This document shows, one piece after another, positions 56,101-64,000 of a stretch of 64,000 nt of DNA (its first letter is position 1; every line of letters starts with the position of its first letter). The DNA is taken from positions 1,922,001 through 1,986,000 of the forward strand of contig VRMN01000001.1 in assembly GCA_008690995.1 (NCBI GenBank), written 5' to 3'. Origin of the DNA: Porphyridium purpureum. Its lineage: Eukaryota; Rhodophyta; Bangiophyceae; Porphyridiales; Porphyridiaceae. The notes beneath the pieces are model-generated. The model ran no database searches. It had not been told where the DNA came from and was given only the letters and a program-made list of their open reading frames with translations. The translations under genes were made by a program, and so were the position numbers.

Positions 56101-56233
56101 TCCATGTTTGTTTCTTTCCTCTTGCCTACCAGGTTTTGGACCCTGCCCCGCACTCAGACACGCTCACCCACATCAATTAAAGCAAGGTGACGAAAGAGAA
56201 CTTGGGCGTCGTGGAGGGAAAGCCCGTAGGTTC

Positions 56234-56788
56234 ATGGCCAACGCGTCGGCGAAGAACCGGCTACGCGCCAACCGCTTACGGCTGAGGCAGTTGCTGATTT
56301 TGACTTGTGTTGTGAATGTCGTGTATGCGCTGGGTCGGTGCGTGTCGGTGTCGGTGAGGCCCGCCGTTGTGCGCCTTGTCGCCCCGGACCGCGGCGCGTG
56401 GTTGGTGTGGCTCATCACCGACGGAATCCTGCTGACCCCTATGGCACTGTTGGCGCTGTGGACGAAGCCCTCGTATTCTTCGACGCCACCGCACGACCTT
56501 CTTGATGCCGGCATGGATATAACGGACTCGGCCAACTGGCTCGCAGAATACATGCACGATGTGATTTACGTGGCGGCGCTATCACTTGGCGTGTCCGCAT
56601 TTTGGCGGTACGGATGGACGCTTCTCACACTGCTTCCGATCGGCGCTGCTGTGCTTGCATACACTGCATCGCAGAAGGGGAACGAAAGCACCAATGCGAT
56701 GGCGACGGCGATGGAGACCCAAAATACGTCCAATATGTCTCGTAAGGAGCGGCGCCTGGAGGCACGCCAAGCTCGAAAACAAAACTAG
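56234..56788 (+). CDS. TMEM208: TMEM208/SND2 ER membrane protein
   Basis: This 184-residue protein fits TMEM208 (yeast Snd2), which acts in SRP-independent targeting of membrane proteins to the ER. The N-terminus is basic (KNRLRANRLRLRQ). Two hydrophobic pairs follow (LLILTCVVNVVYALG with WLVWLITDGILLTPMALLAL; and VIYVAALSLGVSAFW with LLTLLPIGAAVLAY). They are separated by the family hallmark DAGMDI...AEYMHDVIYV. The tail is basic and ends SRKERRLEARQARKQN. Length matches the family (about 170-180). The frame is open back into the UBX gene, but 56234 is the first ATG that gives the family N-terminus. It may be co-expressed with its neighbour. Confidence 0.88.
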   Translation: MANASAKNRLRANRLRLRQLLILTCVVNVVYALGRCVSVSVRPAVVRLVAPDRGAWLVWLITDGILLTPMALLALWTKPSYSSTPPHDLLDAGMDITDSANWLAEYMHDVIYVAALSLGVSAFWRYGWTLLTLLPIGAAVLAYTASQKGNESTNAMATAMETQNTSNMSRKERRLEARQARKQN

Positions 56789-56845
56789 CTAAATCGTATA
56801 CTCTGTAAACCATCTCTCTAAAGAAGGCGAAACGACCCCGGTCGG

Positions 56846-57832
56846 TCAGAACCCAAACAGGAATGCTGACAACGCGGCTGCGGTGACGGGCACATTAATA
56901 TTATCGTCTCCAATGGGCAGCAGCTCAACAAGGCTGCAAGCAATGGAAATGAAGAGTAGACACCATAGAGTTTCGGTATCGTAAAGATTGAGATTCCCAA
57001 AGTAGGTGAGAAAGACCAGACTGGAGGAGAATGCACCAACAACAAAGCCGGCACTTCCCGCCACACTTTTCGTCTTGCTCCACCACCACTTGGTGGTACC
57101 AAAGCGCTTCCCTACAACCTCAGCAAACCCATCACCGAAGCACATCTGACACACCAAGATCGCGGAAACCGGCGAGTCCCTCCAGAACACGAGCGTGGTG
57201 AGTACGATCACCACAATATAGTACAATGGGCCGCGCAGAGCCTCTGCTGGTGCACCACTGCGCGAAACACTTGTTGCAATTGTATCCTTAGAGTTAGGAA
57301 TCAGCTGCTTGCCGGCGACAAACACGCGCACGGCGGTAAAGAAAGGAAGCAGCGCCGCAAACACTCGCGCCGATGGATGCGCACTGAAGAGCGGCCATAG
57401 CAAGAGAAAGGCCGGTGCCGTGGTAATATGAATCACCTTGCGCACCACTTGCGAGCTAAGAATTTCTTGCTCGCGAGCCTGTTGCCACAAGAATAACCAG
57501 AGAAATGACAAAACCACGCAGATCACGAGCCCGGCGAGATCATTCAGGAACATATTGCTCTGCACCAGCATTCCGGCCGCGCCATCCAAATCTGTGCCGC
57601 TCATCCTGACTCCATGAAAATCCTTGATTCTAGTCACCCTCTGCTCTCCCATCAGCACGCGCCTCGGCGCGCCTAGCAGTCGTGGCAATTGCCGAACCCC
57701 CGGCTCACTCGCTAGCTCCCGCCGCCGGATCTCCGCGCGAGGTTGGTCCACATACGAGCGGCGGAGCAAAATTCCAGCCGGGCAAGCAAACGCGAAGAAG
57801 CATGCGCCTCCGCGGACTGAGCCCTGCGTCAT
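56846..57832 (-). CDS. Phytol/farnesol kinase family (VTE5-like) membrane enzyme, probably plastid
   Basis: This 328-residue CTP-dependent polyprenol kinase has family motifs VRKVIHITTAPAF (about 130), CQMCFGDGFAEVVGKRFG (about 230) and the C-terminal LVELLPIGDDNINVPV. About six hydrophobic helices are visible. In plants, VTE5 and FOLK phosphorylate phytol or farnesol for tocopherol synthesis and chlorophyll salvage. Dolichol kinase is a distant relative. The first 60-80 residues are Arg-rich and transit-like. The start is the ATG at 57832, divergent from the TFIIIC gene with 170 bases between starts. The stop codon is 57 bases from that of TMEM208. Phytol is the most likely substrate but is not proven. 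Confidence 0.85.
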   Translation of the reverse strand: MTQGSVRGGACFFAFACPAGILLRRSYVDQPRAEIRRRELASEPGVRQLPRLLGAPRRVLMGEQRVTRIKDFHGVRMSGTDLDGAAGMLVQSNMFLNDLAGLVICVVLSFLWLFLWQQAREQEILSSQVVRKVIHITTAPAFLLLWPLFSAHPSARVFAALLPFFTAVRVFVAGKQLIPNSKDTIATSVSRSGAPAEALRGPLYYIVVIVLTTLVFWRDSPVSAILVCQMCFGDGFAEVVGKRFGTTKWWWSKTKSVAGSAGFVVGAFSSSLVFLTYFGNLNLYDTETLWCLLFISIACSLVELLPIGDDNINVPVTAAALSAFLFGF

Positions 57833-57933
57833 TGCGCGACTAAGCTAGCGCTGCGTGGTGTTGCCGATCGAATGTTGCCTGTGGATAGCTGTGAAACGAC
57901 GCCAGGCAGCTTCGGACACGGAGCGGGAGAAAG

Positions 57934-57963
57934 CGAGCGACCGAGCGACCGAGCGACCGACCG
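57934..57963. repeat. Short GAGCGACC tandem repeat
   Basis: About three and a half units of an 8-base GAGCGACC repeat lie 40-70 bases before the TFIIIC start, in its likely 5' leader. Confidence 0.6.
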
Positions 57964-58002
57964 ACGGAACACATGTGAGACTATCAGGCGCTGTTGCTCA
58001 CC

Positions 58003-61000
58003 ATGGACGTGCAGACGGTGCGCATGGTATGCGAGTACGCGGCGCTACAAGGACAAGACGGGTGCGAGGCTGTGCGCGCAGTCCGCGCGGTCATTTGCCG
58101 AGATGACGCTTGTGTCCAGGTGGATGAACTGGACATTCAGCTGGCCACGCAGCAGGTCTTGGAAACATTGGAAGAGCGTTGTGGTCTGAATTCCCCCTGC
58201 ATAGCGGAGGTTGTGCGGAATGTGGGTTCTCGAAACGGAGAGTCGAGCACCGATGAGGATATCCGCATTGTGCCGCGCCCCGAGTTCCGAGACCTCGTGC
58301 TTGGTTGGACGGCTCACGTGCACATGAGTCGCAACGAACAGAGCGAAAGGATAATGGACGCCGTCGCAAAGGCCGGGCGCGCAGGCGTGTCACAGACCGA
58401 GCTGATTGATGTTGCAAACCGCCTCCCGGCGGTGGAGGTGAGCCGGCTCACATGGATGCTTGCAGAGCAAAACATGATTTCGCGCTTCTCGCCGAAACGA
58501 ATTGTTCGTGCAGGCGTGCGGAACGGGAAACAAAAAACGCATCACAAGACTCCAGGTCTTTTCCCAGGACTAGTCACCAACTCGTGGCGTTTGCCGCGCT
58601 TCGAGCCTTCCGAGGCACAGCGCCTTTCGATTTCCAATGTTCGCGCTGAGTATCATGTTGAAAAGTCCTTGCTAGGGACGACATCGTCCAAAGCTTCCCA
58701 TAAGGACCATGCGTACTTTGTCCTTGACGAATTTTTGATTTTTGAACACTTGAATCGCACTTTGCTTGCCAAGTCGTATAGAACACCTGGTCCAGTTTGC
58801 ATGTCTAAGCAGGAGTTTTTGGAGACCTACTTTCCTGAGCCAGCATCAGGGACGGCACATAAGGCCACGGGCTTTAATGCTGACTTCCAGGGGTTTGGGG
58901 AAGATTGTGACTGGCTATTTATGCACTTGGTCTGTCGGTATCGGGAGAGAAAGGCAGCTCTATCGGCACCGCCGCACCGACTGCGCATCGCACTGCACCC
59001 AGATTCGATTTTTGACCAGCTTCCATTGATTCATTTCTCGGAGCTCCAAAGTCTGCACTTTGTTTTGGAAGCCGACTCCTCACCCCCGTCTGGTATGGGC
59101 ACTTTTGGCCCCGGACAAGACGTCTCAACGCCCACGCAGGTCTCTGATGACTTTAGCCCGTCAAACCAGCATCGTAGTGCATCATCTGGAGCAGGGACGA
59201 CGTCGTCGGGTCTAGTACTCGGATGGTGCACATCATTTGAGCAGCAAGTGTATGAATGTATTAAGCGCGCACCGGCAGGAGGTATTCTGGCCAGAGAGAT
59301 CGTTGCGCAACTTAACGCACCGGGTGCCACGCTCGTACGTGTACAACATGTGCTCAAGCTCCTGGAAAAGTATGAGTTGGACGTGGCTATCCACAAAGTA
59401 CCGGTACGCGATGACAAGGTTCGTGCGTATCGCTACTTGATGCGAGTTCAAACTGATCCTACCAGTGTTCTTGGCACCACTAGCGTCTCTGGTATTCGTG
59501 AGTGCGCTCGTACTCCAAATCATCCTGTGTATCAGGATCCATCGCAGGATCAAGAGCACGTAGATGCAGCCGCTGCCTTGGAGTCCCTTATTTCTCCCGT
59601 CGCAGAGAAATTTTATCGTTGTGGCTCAAAGGAAACTACCCAGTCCGTTGAGTTATCCTCAAAGTTTATGGAATACTTTCAGCAGCACCGTATTGTGGGT
59701 CGGAAAGATGCTAATCGCGTCCTCTCGGCTTATGTCGGCCGAAAGGAACGCATTGATTCAAAATACCTGACACGCTTGCTGTGCAATCTGGAGAAGGATC
59801 ACAAAATTAAGAGTGCAGTGCACCAAGACACATTCTCTGGTAAGGAAGCGTCGTTTTACATGCTTGCGGAAGTGGATGAGAACAGTGACGAGTTTCTACA
59901 GTTCGCGATGAAGAGCATGTCCGAAAAGCGTCATTTGCAAATGAGCACGCGTTGCTCCCTGGTACTGAACAGAAATGAAGATATTAGAATGATTGAGCAT
60001 GAAAGTGGCAGCGACACGAGCGACACGGAAGAGTCATTGGCGCATGCACTGGGGCTTATCCGTGGCGTTTATGCCAGAGCGAAGGCACTGCATGGCTTTT
60101 TGTGCGAGAGCTTTTCATGCAGCGGTCATTCCACGCTTGCCGCCTTCTTGAGCCCGCAGGCTACTTTCTCGTTTTCTCGTCTTGCCAGGCTAATGAGCAT
60201 TCGCCAGTTCTTTGAAATTGTAGGGTACTATGGCCCGCTTGAGAAAGTTTGTGCCTTGGGATCCATTGACAAGCCGATGTCCCAGCGAATGGCTCCCCTG
60301 CAACGGGCTATGAAGACGCCTGAAGCACAACGCAACATTTCGCAGCTGGCTGAGATCCTTTGCGCTTTTGGAATTCTGGAGCGATGCGGAGGCGGCACAC
60401 GCCAGAACGCGATTGAAATTCTCCCAAGCACACGGGGCAGACGAAAGTTTGATGACAGTGTTGAATATGTCTACACGTTTAAAGCACACCTAAAGCGGGG
60501 TGAGAATGGCTTTGCGCGCGATACGGTGGACAATGCCACGGATCGCTCAGATCACATAGCTATTTGGGAATGGCCACAGGCGCCGCAGACATCAGCACCT
60601 GGAAGCGTTGCTGAAGCCGTCAAACAGGAATGCAAATCAGAAGCACTGACTCGCGTCGAAGCATTCTGGGAAGCCGTACGGAGCATGGACGATAGTGACA
60701 GGAGCACTGAACTTTTTTCGTCTTTCCCCAGTCGGTGGCATTTGTCAGCATGGGCTGAAAAACTCGACCCATATGAAGAAGATCCGCTTCCGCAGACGGT
60801 CAGGGACGACATTGAAACAGCGTTCGACTCACATGTAGCCAGTTTTGAAGAGTCATCGTCGCTTTCCCGACAGCTGGCCCAGTCATCGGCACCATCGTTT
60901 GGTGTCACACTCCCTATCCTCCCGCTGGACACTGTCAAGACCATTGCTTCAGTAATCAAGAATGAAGAAAGCGCGTGGAGTATGCCCAGAATCTTACAGT

Positions 61001-62814
61001 ATTATCTTTTTCGTGTGGAAAACACAACGATTTCCGCAGTGTACCGACTTGTGCACGCCAACCCAAGGTCCAAGACACTGGCTGCATTCCTGCAAGACTG
61101 TGCATGCCTTCTGGTTGAGGGCCAGAGGCGGTTGCGGGAAGATCGGCACGAAGATGAAGGCGAGTCGAAGAGTCGCACGATTCTTACTTGGCTCAGCGTC
61201 GCGAAGAAATACAATATTTCAGAGCGGGCTGCTCGTCGCAACCTGAAACGCATCGTGGCACAACATAGGTCCGTGGCGAAACTTGTGAAGGAATTCATTG
61301 ACGAAGTGCTCCTTGCAGGACCAAATATCAAGCGGGAGGAAGCTCTTCTTCTTGAGATTTTGGATATTGAAGCCGCCGTATCCTCGTCGGGCGGGAAGCC
61401 GTCCATCGTGTCCCCAGTTGCACCGAGTGAATCAGTGCGCAAGTCATCATCGGTACTAAAGCAGCAGGAACAGGCAAAATCGATTCGACAGCAAAAGTGC
61501 GGATCCGAAAGCGACGCGCGGGATTCGCTGGAACTCAAAAATTCCGATTCAGTGAAGCAGGGGCGCAGAGGATCGAAGAGAGCGAAACTTATGGGTCAGC
61601 ATACATCTTGTGCACTCAAATCATCACCTCTGCGTGCAGATGGAGTCGTTAGAGACACACCGGCAAGAGAACGATCAGTTCCTGACCCTCCTGGATCCCA
61701 GCAGGCAGCTTTGATTGAAATTTCAGACACTTTGGCTTGCACGGATTTCGATGACTGCACAAGGACTCTCCCTACCGATCGGAAAGCGGCTGCTTCAGTG
61801 CGCCTAGATATTGTAGAGGAGTGTATTCGTGCACTCGCATTATCTGGAGAAAACCCGCTCAGCAAGGAGGCGCGTCGATTTTTACGCGCGCTTCCACGGA
61901 CTGATGCCGACCGCGCATTGAAGCGACTGAAATTATGTGGTGTGCTGACAAACGAATCTTCGCTAGAGCCCGATGCGGAGTGTCTCACAATCGGTCCGCT
62001 GTCAGAGAAAACCATGAAGGAGCTGGGTATTGCGGGTGGCCTTGAATATGATTTACCGGATAACGTACTCGAAGTCAATGACGGGAACTTTTTCCCGACA
62101 TCGCTATTGCATGGGGCACTGGAAACAATTGCTACTTCGTCACTTTCAGAGAGGCTCGCGTGCTGGACTGCGGGAGGCTACAAATTCGCCGCACATGTCA
62201 CGTCAGAAGAGGACACTTTTCGTGTCCAGCGGGACATTCTCGAAGCAGGTCGGGCCCAAGTCCCAGTACCGATGGATACCGCTCAGGAGAGGGAAGCACT
62301 GAAGCTGATGACCCTAATTTCAGGTGCTGGGGCCGAAGGTTTGGTGTTGCCAGTTCAACATCGTGCGGTTCTAGTACATCTGGAAGCTAGGGGGCTCATA
62401 GCGGTGGCTTCAAAGCCGAACCTGAAATGTTCATCGGTTGAGATAGAGCAGAACCTTTTTGTTATTGACTCTGAGCATGCGTCGCGTTTCTTTGTAAGTA
62501 GGAGCTTTGGAGGTGTAGCTCCAACGTGGGTTTTGCCAGCGCCTTGGAGATTACCTTTCGACTCGATGGACAATTGCACCACTTTCAATAAGTATTTGAA
62601 ACTTTTGGCCCTGCAGATGAAAGGAGTCAGGGTAAGGATATCTTGCGAGGAGCTTGGGAATTTTCTCGAGAGCCAATTCGCTCTCTCTCCGCGCATGTGT
62701 GAGGAGTTGATTGGATATTTTGTCCAGAGTCAAAGAAAGGAGCATGGCGCGAGCGCAATAGAGCCTAAGTGCATGCTTGCCGGTGGGTTATGGCATTCGG
62801 CATTTGTCACCTAG
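58003..62814 (+). CDS. TFIIIC B-block-binding subunit (TFC3/GTF3C1-like)
   Basis: This 1,603-residue protein resembles the largest TFIIIC subunit, which recognises the B box of tRNA genes and recruits RNA polymerase III. It has several winged-helix segments. One is RAGVSQTELIDVANRLPAVE with WMLAEQNMISRF (about 120-165). The B-block-type GGILAREIVAQLNAPGATLV with KLLEKYELDVAIH lies at about 425-465. A third is RIVGRKDANRVLSAYVGRKE with CNLEKDHKIKSAVH (about 560-610). A further winged-helix-like region follows RAAFHRNL-type helices (about 1065-1095). A Ser/Lys-rich linker occupies about 1130-1240. The ATG at 58003 was used. Assignment rests on architecture and the B-block motif; overall similarity is low, as is usual for this fast-evolving subunit. 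Confidence 0.75.
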   Translation: MDVQTVRMVCEYAALQGQDGCEAVRAVRAVICRDDACVQVDELDIQLATQQVLETLEERCGLNSPCIAEVVRNVGSRNGESSTDEDIRIVPRPEFRDLVLGWTAHVHMSRNEQSERIMDAVAKAGRAGVSQTELIDVANRLPAVEVSRLTWMLAEQNMISRFSPKRIVRAGVRNGKQKTHHKTPGLFPGLVTNSWRLPRFEPSEAQRLSISNVRAEYHVEKSLLGTTSSKASHKDHAYFVLDEFLIFEHLNRTLLAKSYRTPGPVCMSKQEFLETYFPEPASGTAHKATGFNADFQGFGEDCDWLFMHLVCRYRERKAALSAPPHRLRIALHPDSIFDQLPLIHFSELQSLHFVLEADSSPPSGMGTFGPGQDVSTPTQVSDDFSPSNQHRSASSGAGTTSSGLVLGWCTSFEQQVYECIKRAPAGGILAREIVAQLNAPGATLVRVQHVLKLLEKYELDVAIHKVPVRDDKVRAYRYLMRVQTDPTSVLGTTSVSGIRECARTPNHPVYQDPSQDQEHVDAAAALESLISPVAEKFYRCGSKETTQSVELSSKFMEYFQQHRIVGRKDANRVLSAYVGRKERIDSKYLTRLLCNLEKDHKIKSAVHQDTFSGKEASFYMLAEVDENSDEFLQFAMKSMSEKRHLQMSTRCSLVLNRNEDIRMIEHESGSDTSDTEESLAHALGLIRGVYARAKALHGFLCESFSCSGHSTLAAFLSPQATFSFSRLARLMSIRQFFEIVGYYGPLEKVCALGSIDKPMSQRMAPLQRAMKTPEAQRNISQLAEILCAFGILERCGGGTRQNAIEILPSTRGRRKFDDSVEYVYTFKAHLKRGENGFARDTVDNATDRSDHIAIWEWPQAPQTSAPGSVAEAVKQECKSEALTRVEAFWEAVRSMDDSDRSTELFSSFPSRWHLSAWAEKLDPYEEDPLPQTVRDDIETAFDSHVASFEESSSLSRQLAQSSAPSFGVTLPILPLDTVKTIASVIKNEESAWSMPRILQYYLFRVENTTISAVYRLVHANPRSKTLAAFLQDCACLLVEGQRRLREDRHEDEGESKSRTILTWLSVAKKYNISERAARRNLKRIVAQHRSVAKLVKEFIDEVLLAGPNIKREEALLLEILDIEAAVSSSGGKPSIVSPVAPSESVRKSSSVLKQQEQAKSIRQQKCGSESDARDSLELKNSDSVKQGRRGSKRAKLMGQHTSCALKSSPLRADGVVRDTPARERSVPDPPGSQQAALIEISDTLACTDFDDCTRTLPTDRKAAASVRLDIVEECIRALALSGENPLSKEARRFLRALPRTDADRALKRLKLCGVLTNESSLEPDAECLTIGPLSEKTMKELGIAGGLEYDLPDNVLEVNDGNFFPTSLLHGALETIATSSLSERLACWTAGGYKFAAHVTSEEDTFRVQRDILEAGRAQVPVPMDTAQEREALKLMTLISGAGAEGLVLPVQHRAVLVHLEARGLIAVASKPNLKCSSVEIEQNLFVIDSEHASRFFVSRSFGGVAPTWVLPAPWRLPFDSMDNCTTFNKYLKLLALQMKGVRVRISCEELGNFLESQFALSPRMCEELIGYFVQSQRKEHGASAIEPKCMLAGGLWHSAFVT

Positions 62815-62828
62815 CACATGCAATCGAC

Positions 62829-63713
62829 CTACGTAGGAAAGAAGATAGACTTGGAGGCGTCTGCAAAGTCATGCAAACTCCATGCGCCATGAATCGCACC
62901 ACCAGTCGGATCCTTGCCGGTACATACCCGGGAAGCCTGATGTGCGTCTCGTAGATGGGCCAACTCACACTGACAAAATTGGTCGCCAATAATCACACCT
63001 TTCACGCCCAATTGCTGAGCCGCTCTCACGTTTCGAACGCTGTCATCTAGAAAGAGGCACTGCGCAAAGGTACCAGCACGTGACAGAGCCAGCGCCCGCT
63101 GGAAGGCAATCGGCTCGGGCTTGTTCGCGAACTGCATGGCCTCGACGTCAATCACACCAGTGAATGTCGACTCTGCCAAATGTAATGCGCTCAGCACTGC
63201 GCGCACATGCGCTGCGTCTGCGTTCGTCAAAATCCACTTGTTCTTCAATGGGATGGCGGAGGAGACGACGTGCTCCAGCGCCGGATCCGGATGAATGAGT
63301 GAGGCATAAGGCAACGCAGCGTGAATCTCATCCCAGTACTTGTGTGCATCGACGTGATATTTTTCCTGTAAGCCGCGCAGCGTGGTTCCATACCGCAGAA
63401 AGAGCTCTTCACGCATCTTTTCGGCACGAAGGACGAGCTCCGGTGACACATTTCCACTGCCCGTCGTGTCCAGAATGTGACGAAGGATGTACTTGTCAAT
63501 ATTCACACGAACTTGCTCTGCCACTCCACACGAACGTGGGTACAACGTGTCATCCAAATCTAGCCACAAGGTGTCTAGCTCGTGACGCGTACCTGCGCAA
63601 AACACTCCTCTCTCTGATACCCAGTGAATGCCTTCGACTGCGGCGTCTTGAGTGCGCGCCTTCACCATCACCACATCCACACCGTTCGATTCGACAGCCT
63701 CTGGCGGATGCAT
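62829..63713 (-). CDS. HAD-superfamily pyrimidine 5'-nucleotidase-like phosphatase (Sdt1/Phm8 type)
   Basis: This 294-residue enzyme has the HAD motifs. Motif I is WLDLDDTLYPRS (nucleophile D52, acid D54), motif II KWILTNADAAH, motif III FANKPEPIAFQRAL (Lys) and motif IV CLFLDDSVRNV. The helical cap between motifs I and II (VNIDKYILRHI, RYGTTLRGLQEKY) matches the pyrimidine 5'-nucleotidase subfamily of yeast Sdt1 and Phm8, which dephosphorylate nucleoside monophosphates. The N-terminal 40 residues are not part of the fold and could be a targeting sequence. The start is the ATG at 63713. Its stop codon is 14 bases from the convergent TFIIIC stop codon. Confidence 0.87.
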   Translation of the reverse strand: MHPPEAVESNGVDVVMVKARTQDAAVEGIHWVSERGVFCAGTRHELDTLWLDLDDTLYPRSCGVAEQVRVNIDKYILRHILDTTGSGNVSPELVLRAEKMREELFLRYGTTLRGLQEKYHVDAHKYWDEIHAALPYASLIHPDPALEHVVSSAIPLKNKWILTNADAAHVRAVLSALHLAESTFTGVIDVEAMQFANKPEPIAFQRALALSRAGTFAQCLFLDDSVRNVRAAQQLGVKGVIIGDQFCQCELAHLRDAHQASRVCTGKDPTGGAIHGAWSLHDFADASKSIFFPT

Positions 63714-64000
63714 GGCGTTTCCGTTCCCTTTCTTCCTGCACTCAAGCGATATTCAGGACGACGCGTTTCAGACAGGGCCGGAGTCTGCAAAATGCGTGCG
63801 CACGTATCGGAGAATGCGAAAGGGACACGCGCAGCTGATTTACTTTCTCGTCCCGTTCAACCAAGACGTAAAGAGCTCATGTTTCAGAATTTTTCTTTAT
63901 CTTTTGGACTGCTGATTATGAGGACCAATCAAGCGCGGGCTCTCAGAAAGGGATTTGGGTAACCTGGCCTGTTTATTGGCGGCCGCGCCGCGGGCGATTC

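Noticed and set aside
56042-56233. An upstream extension of the TMEM208 frame inside the UBX gene
   Set aside because: It overlaps the conserved UBX C-terminus in another frame, and the TMEM208 family begins at the ATG at 56234.

Overview
The window looks like nuclear DNA of a unicellular red alga, and a Porphyridium-like organism is the best guess. A CpeT/CpcT-type phycobiliprotein lyase carries an N-terminal extension resembling a plastid transit peptide. That combination points to a phycobilisome-bearing eukaryote whose lyase gene is nuclear. The other genes are typically eukaryotic: nitrate reductase, PRMT5, SDS22, CCR4-NOT subunit 2, AVL9, TFIIIC, a UBX protein and TMEM208. Almost all are single uninterrupted reading frames on both strands, so the genome is compact and intron-poor. 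The species assignment is inference. Start codons below are the first plausible ATG, since several frames stay open upstream without an ATG.

Region 1 (1-4.3 kb) holds a mitochondrial S-adenosylmethionine-type carrier and AVL9. Region 2 (4.3-25.7 kb) is the most striking. A divergent nitrate reductase/nitrate transporter pair (NR minus, NRT2 plus, about 1.05 kb shared promoter) is present twice as a large inverted repeat. Positions in the two arms always sum to 29985, so there is no net insertion or deletion over 5,285 bp. The arms are essentially identical over about 1.67 kb centred on the promoter and diverge in patches towards the 3' ends. Three unrelated genes lie between them: methionyl-tRNA formyltransferase, eEF3-like, and a rifampicin-phosphotransferase-like PEP-utilising enzyme.

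Region 3 (25.7-28.9 kb) is gene-poor but carries two small paralogous proteins with a CWDC...IPE(I/V)D signature. A third, frame-broken relative lies at 42.9 kb. Region 4 (28.9-34.6 kb) holds SDS22, the CpeT lyase, PRMT5 and a secreted Cys-rich protein. Region 5 (34.6-48 kb) has a 2.1 kb gene-free stretch, a basic unknown protein, a SERCA-type Ca2+-ATPase, a probable plastid membrane protein, a BTB-BACK gene probably containing an intron, and a long coiled-coil protein.

Region 6 (49-64 kb) holds NOT2, two adjacent lineage-specific proteins that share short motifs and have internal duplications, a FAF2/UBXD8-like protein followed by TMEM208/SND2, a phytol-kinase-family enzyme, a TFIIIC B-block subunit and a HAD phosphatase. 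Two features recur across the window. One is a GTACAGTG-like motif (either strand) near many gene starts. The other is very short spacing between convergent stop codons. No rRNA, tRNA, CRISPR array, transposon or viral element could be supported.
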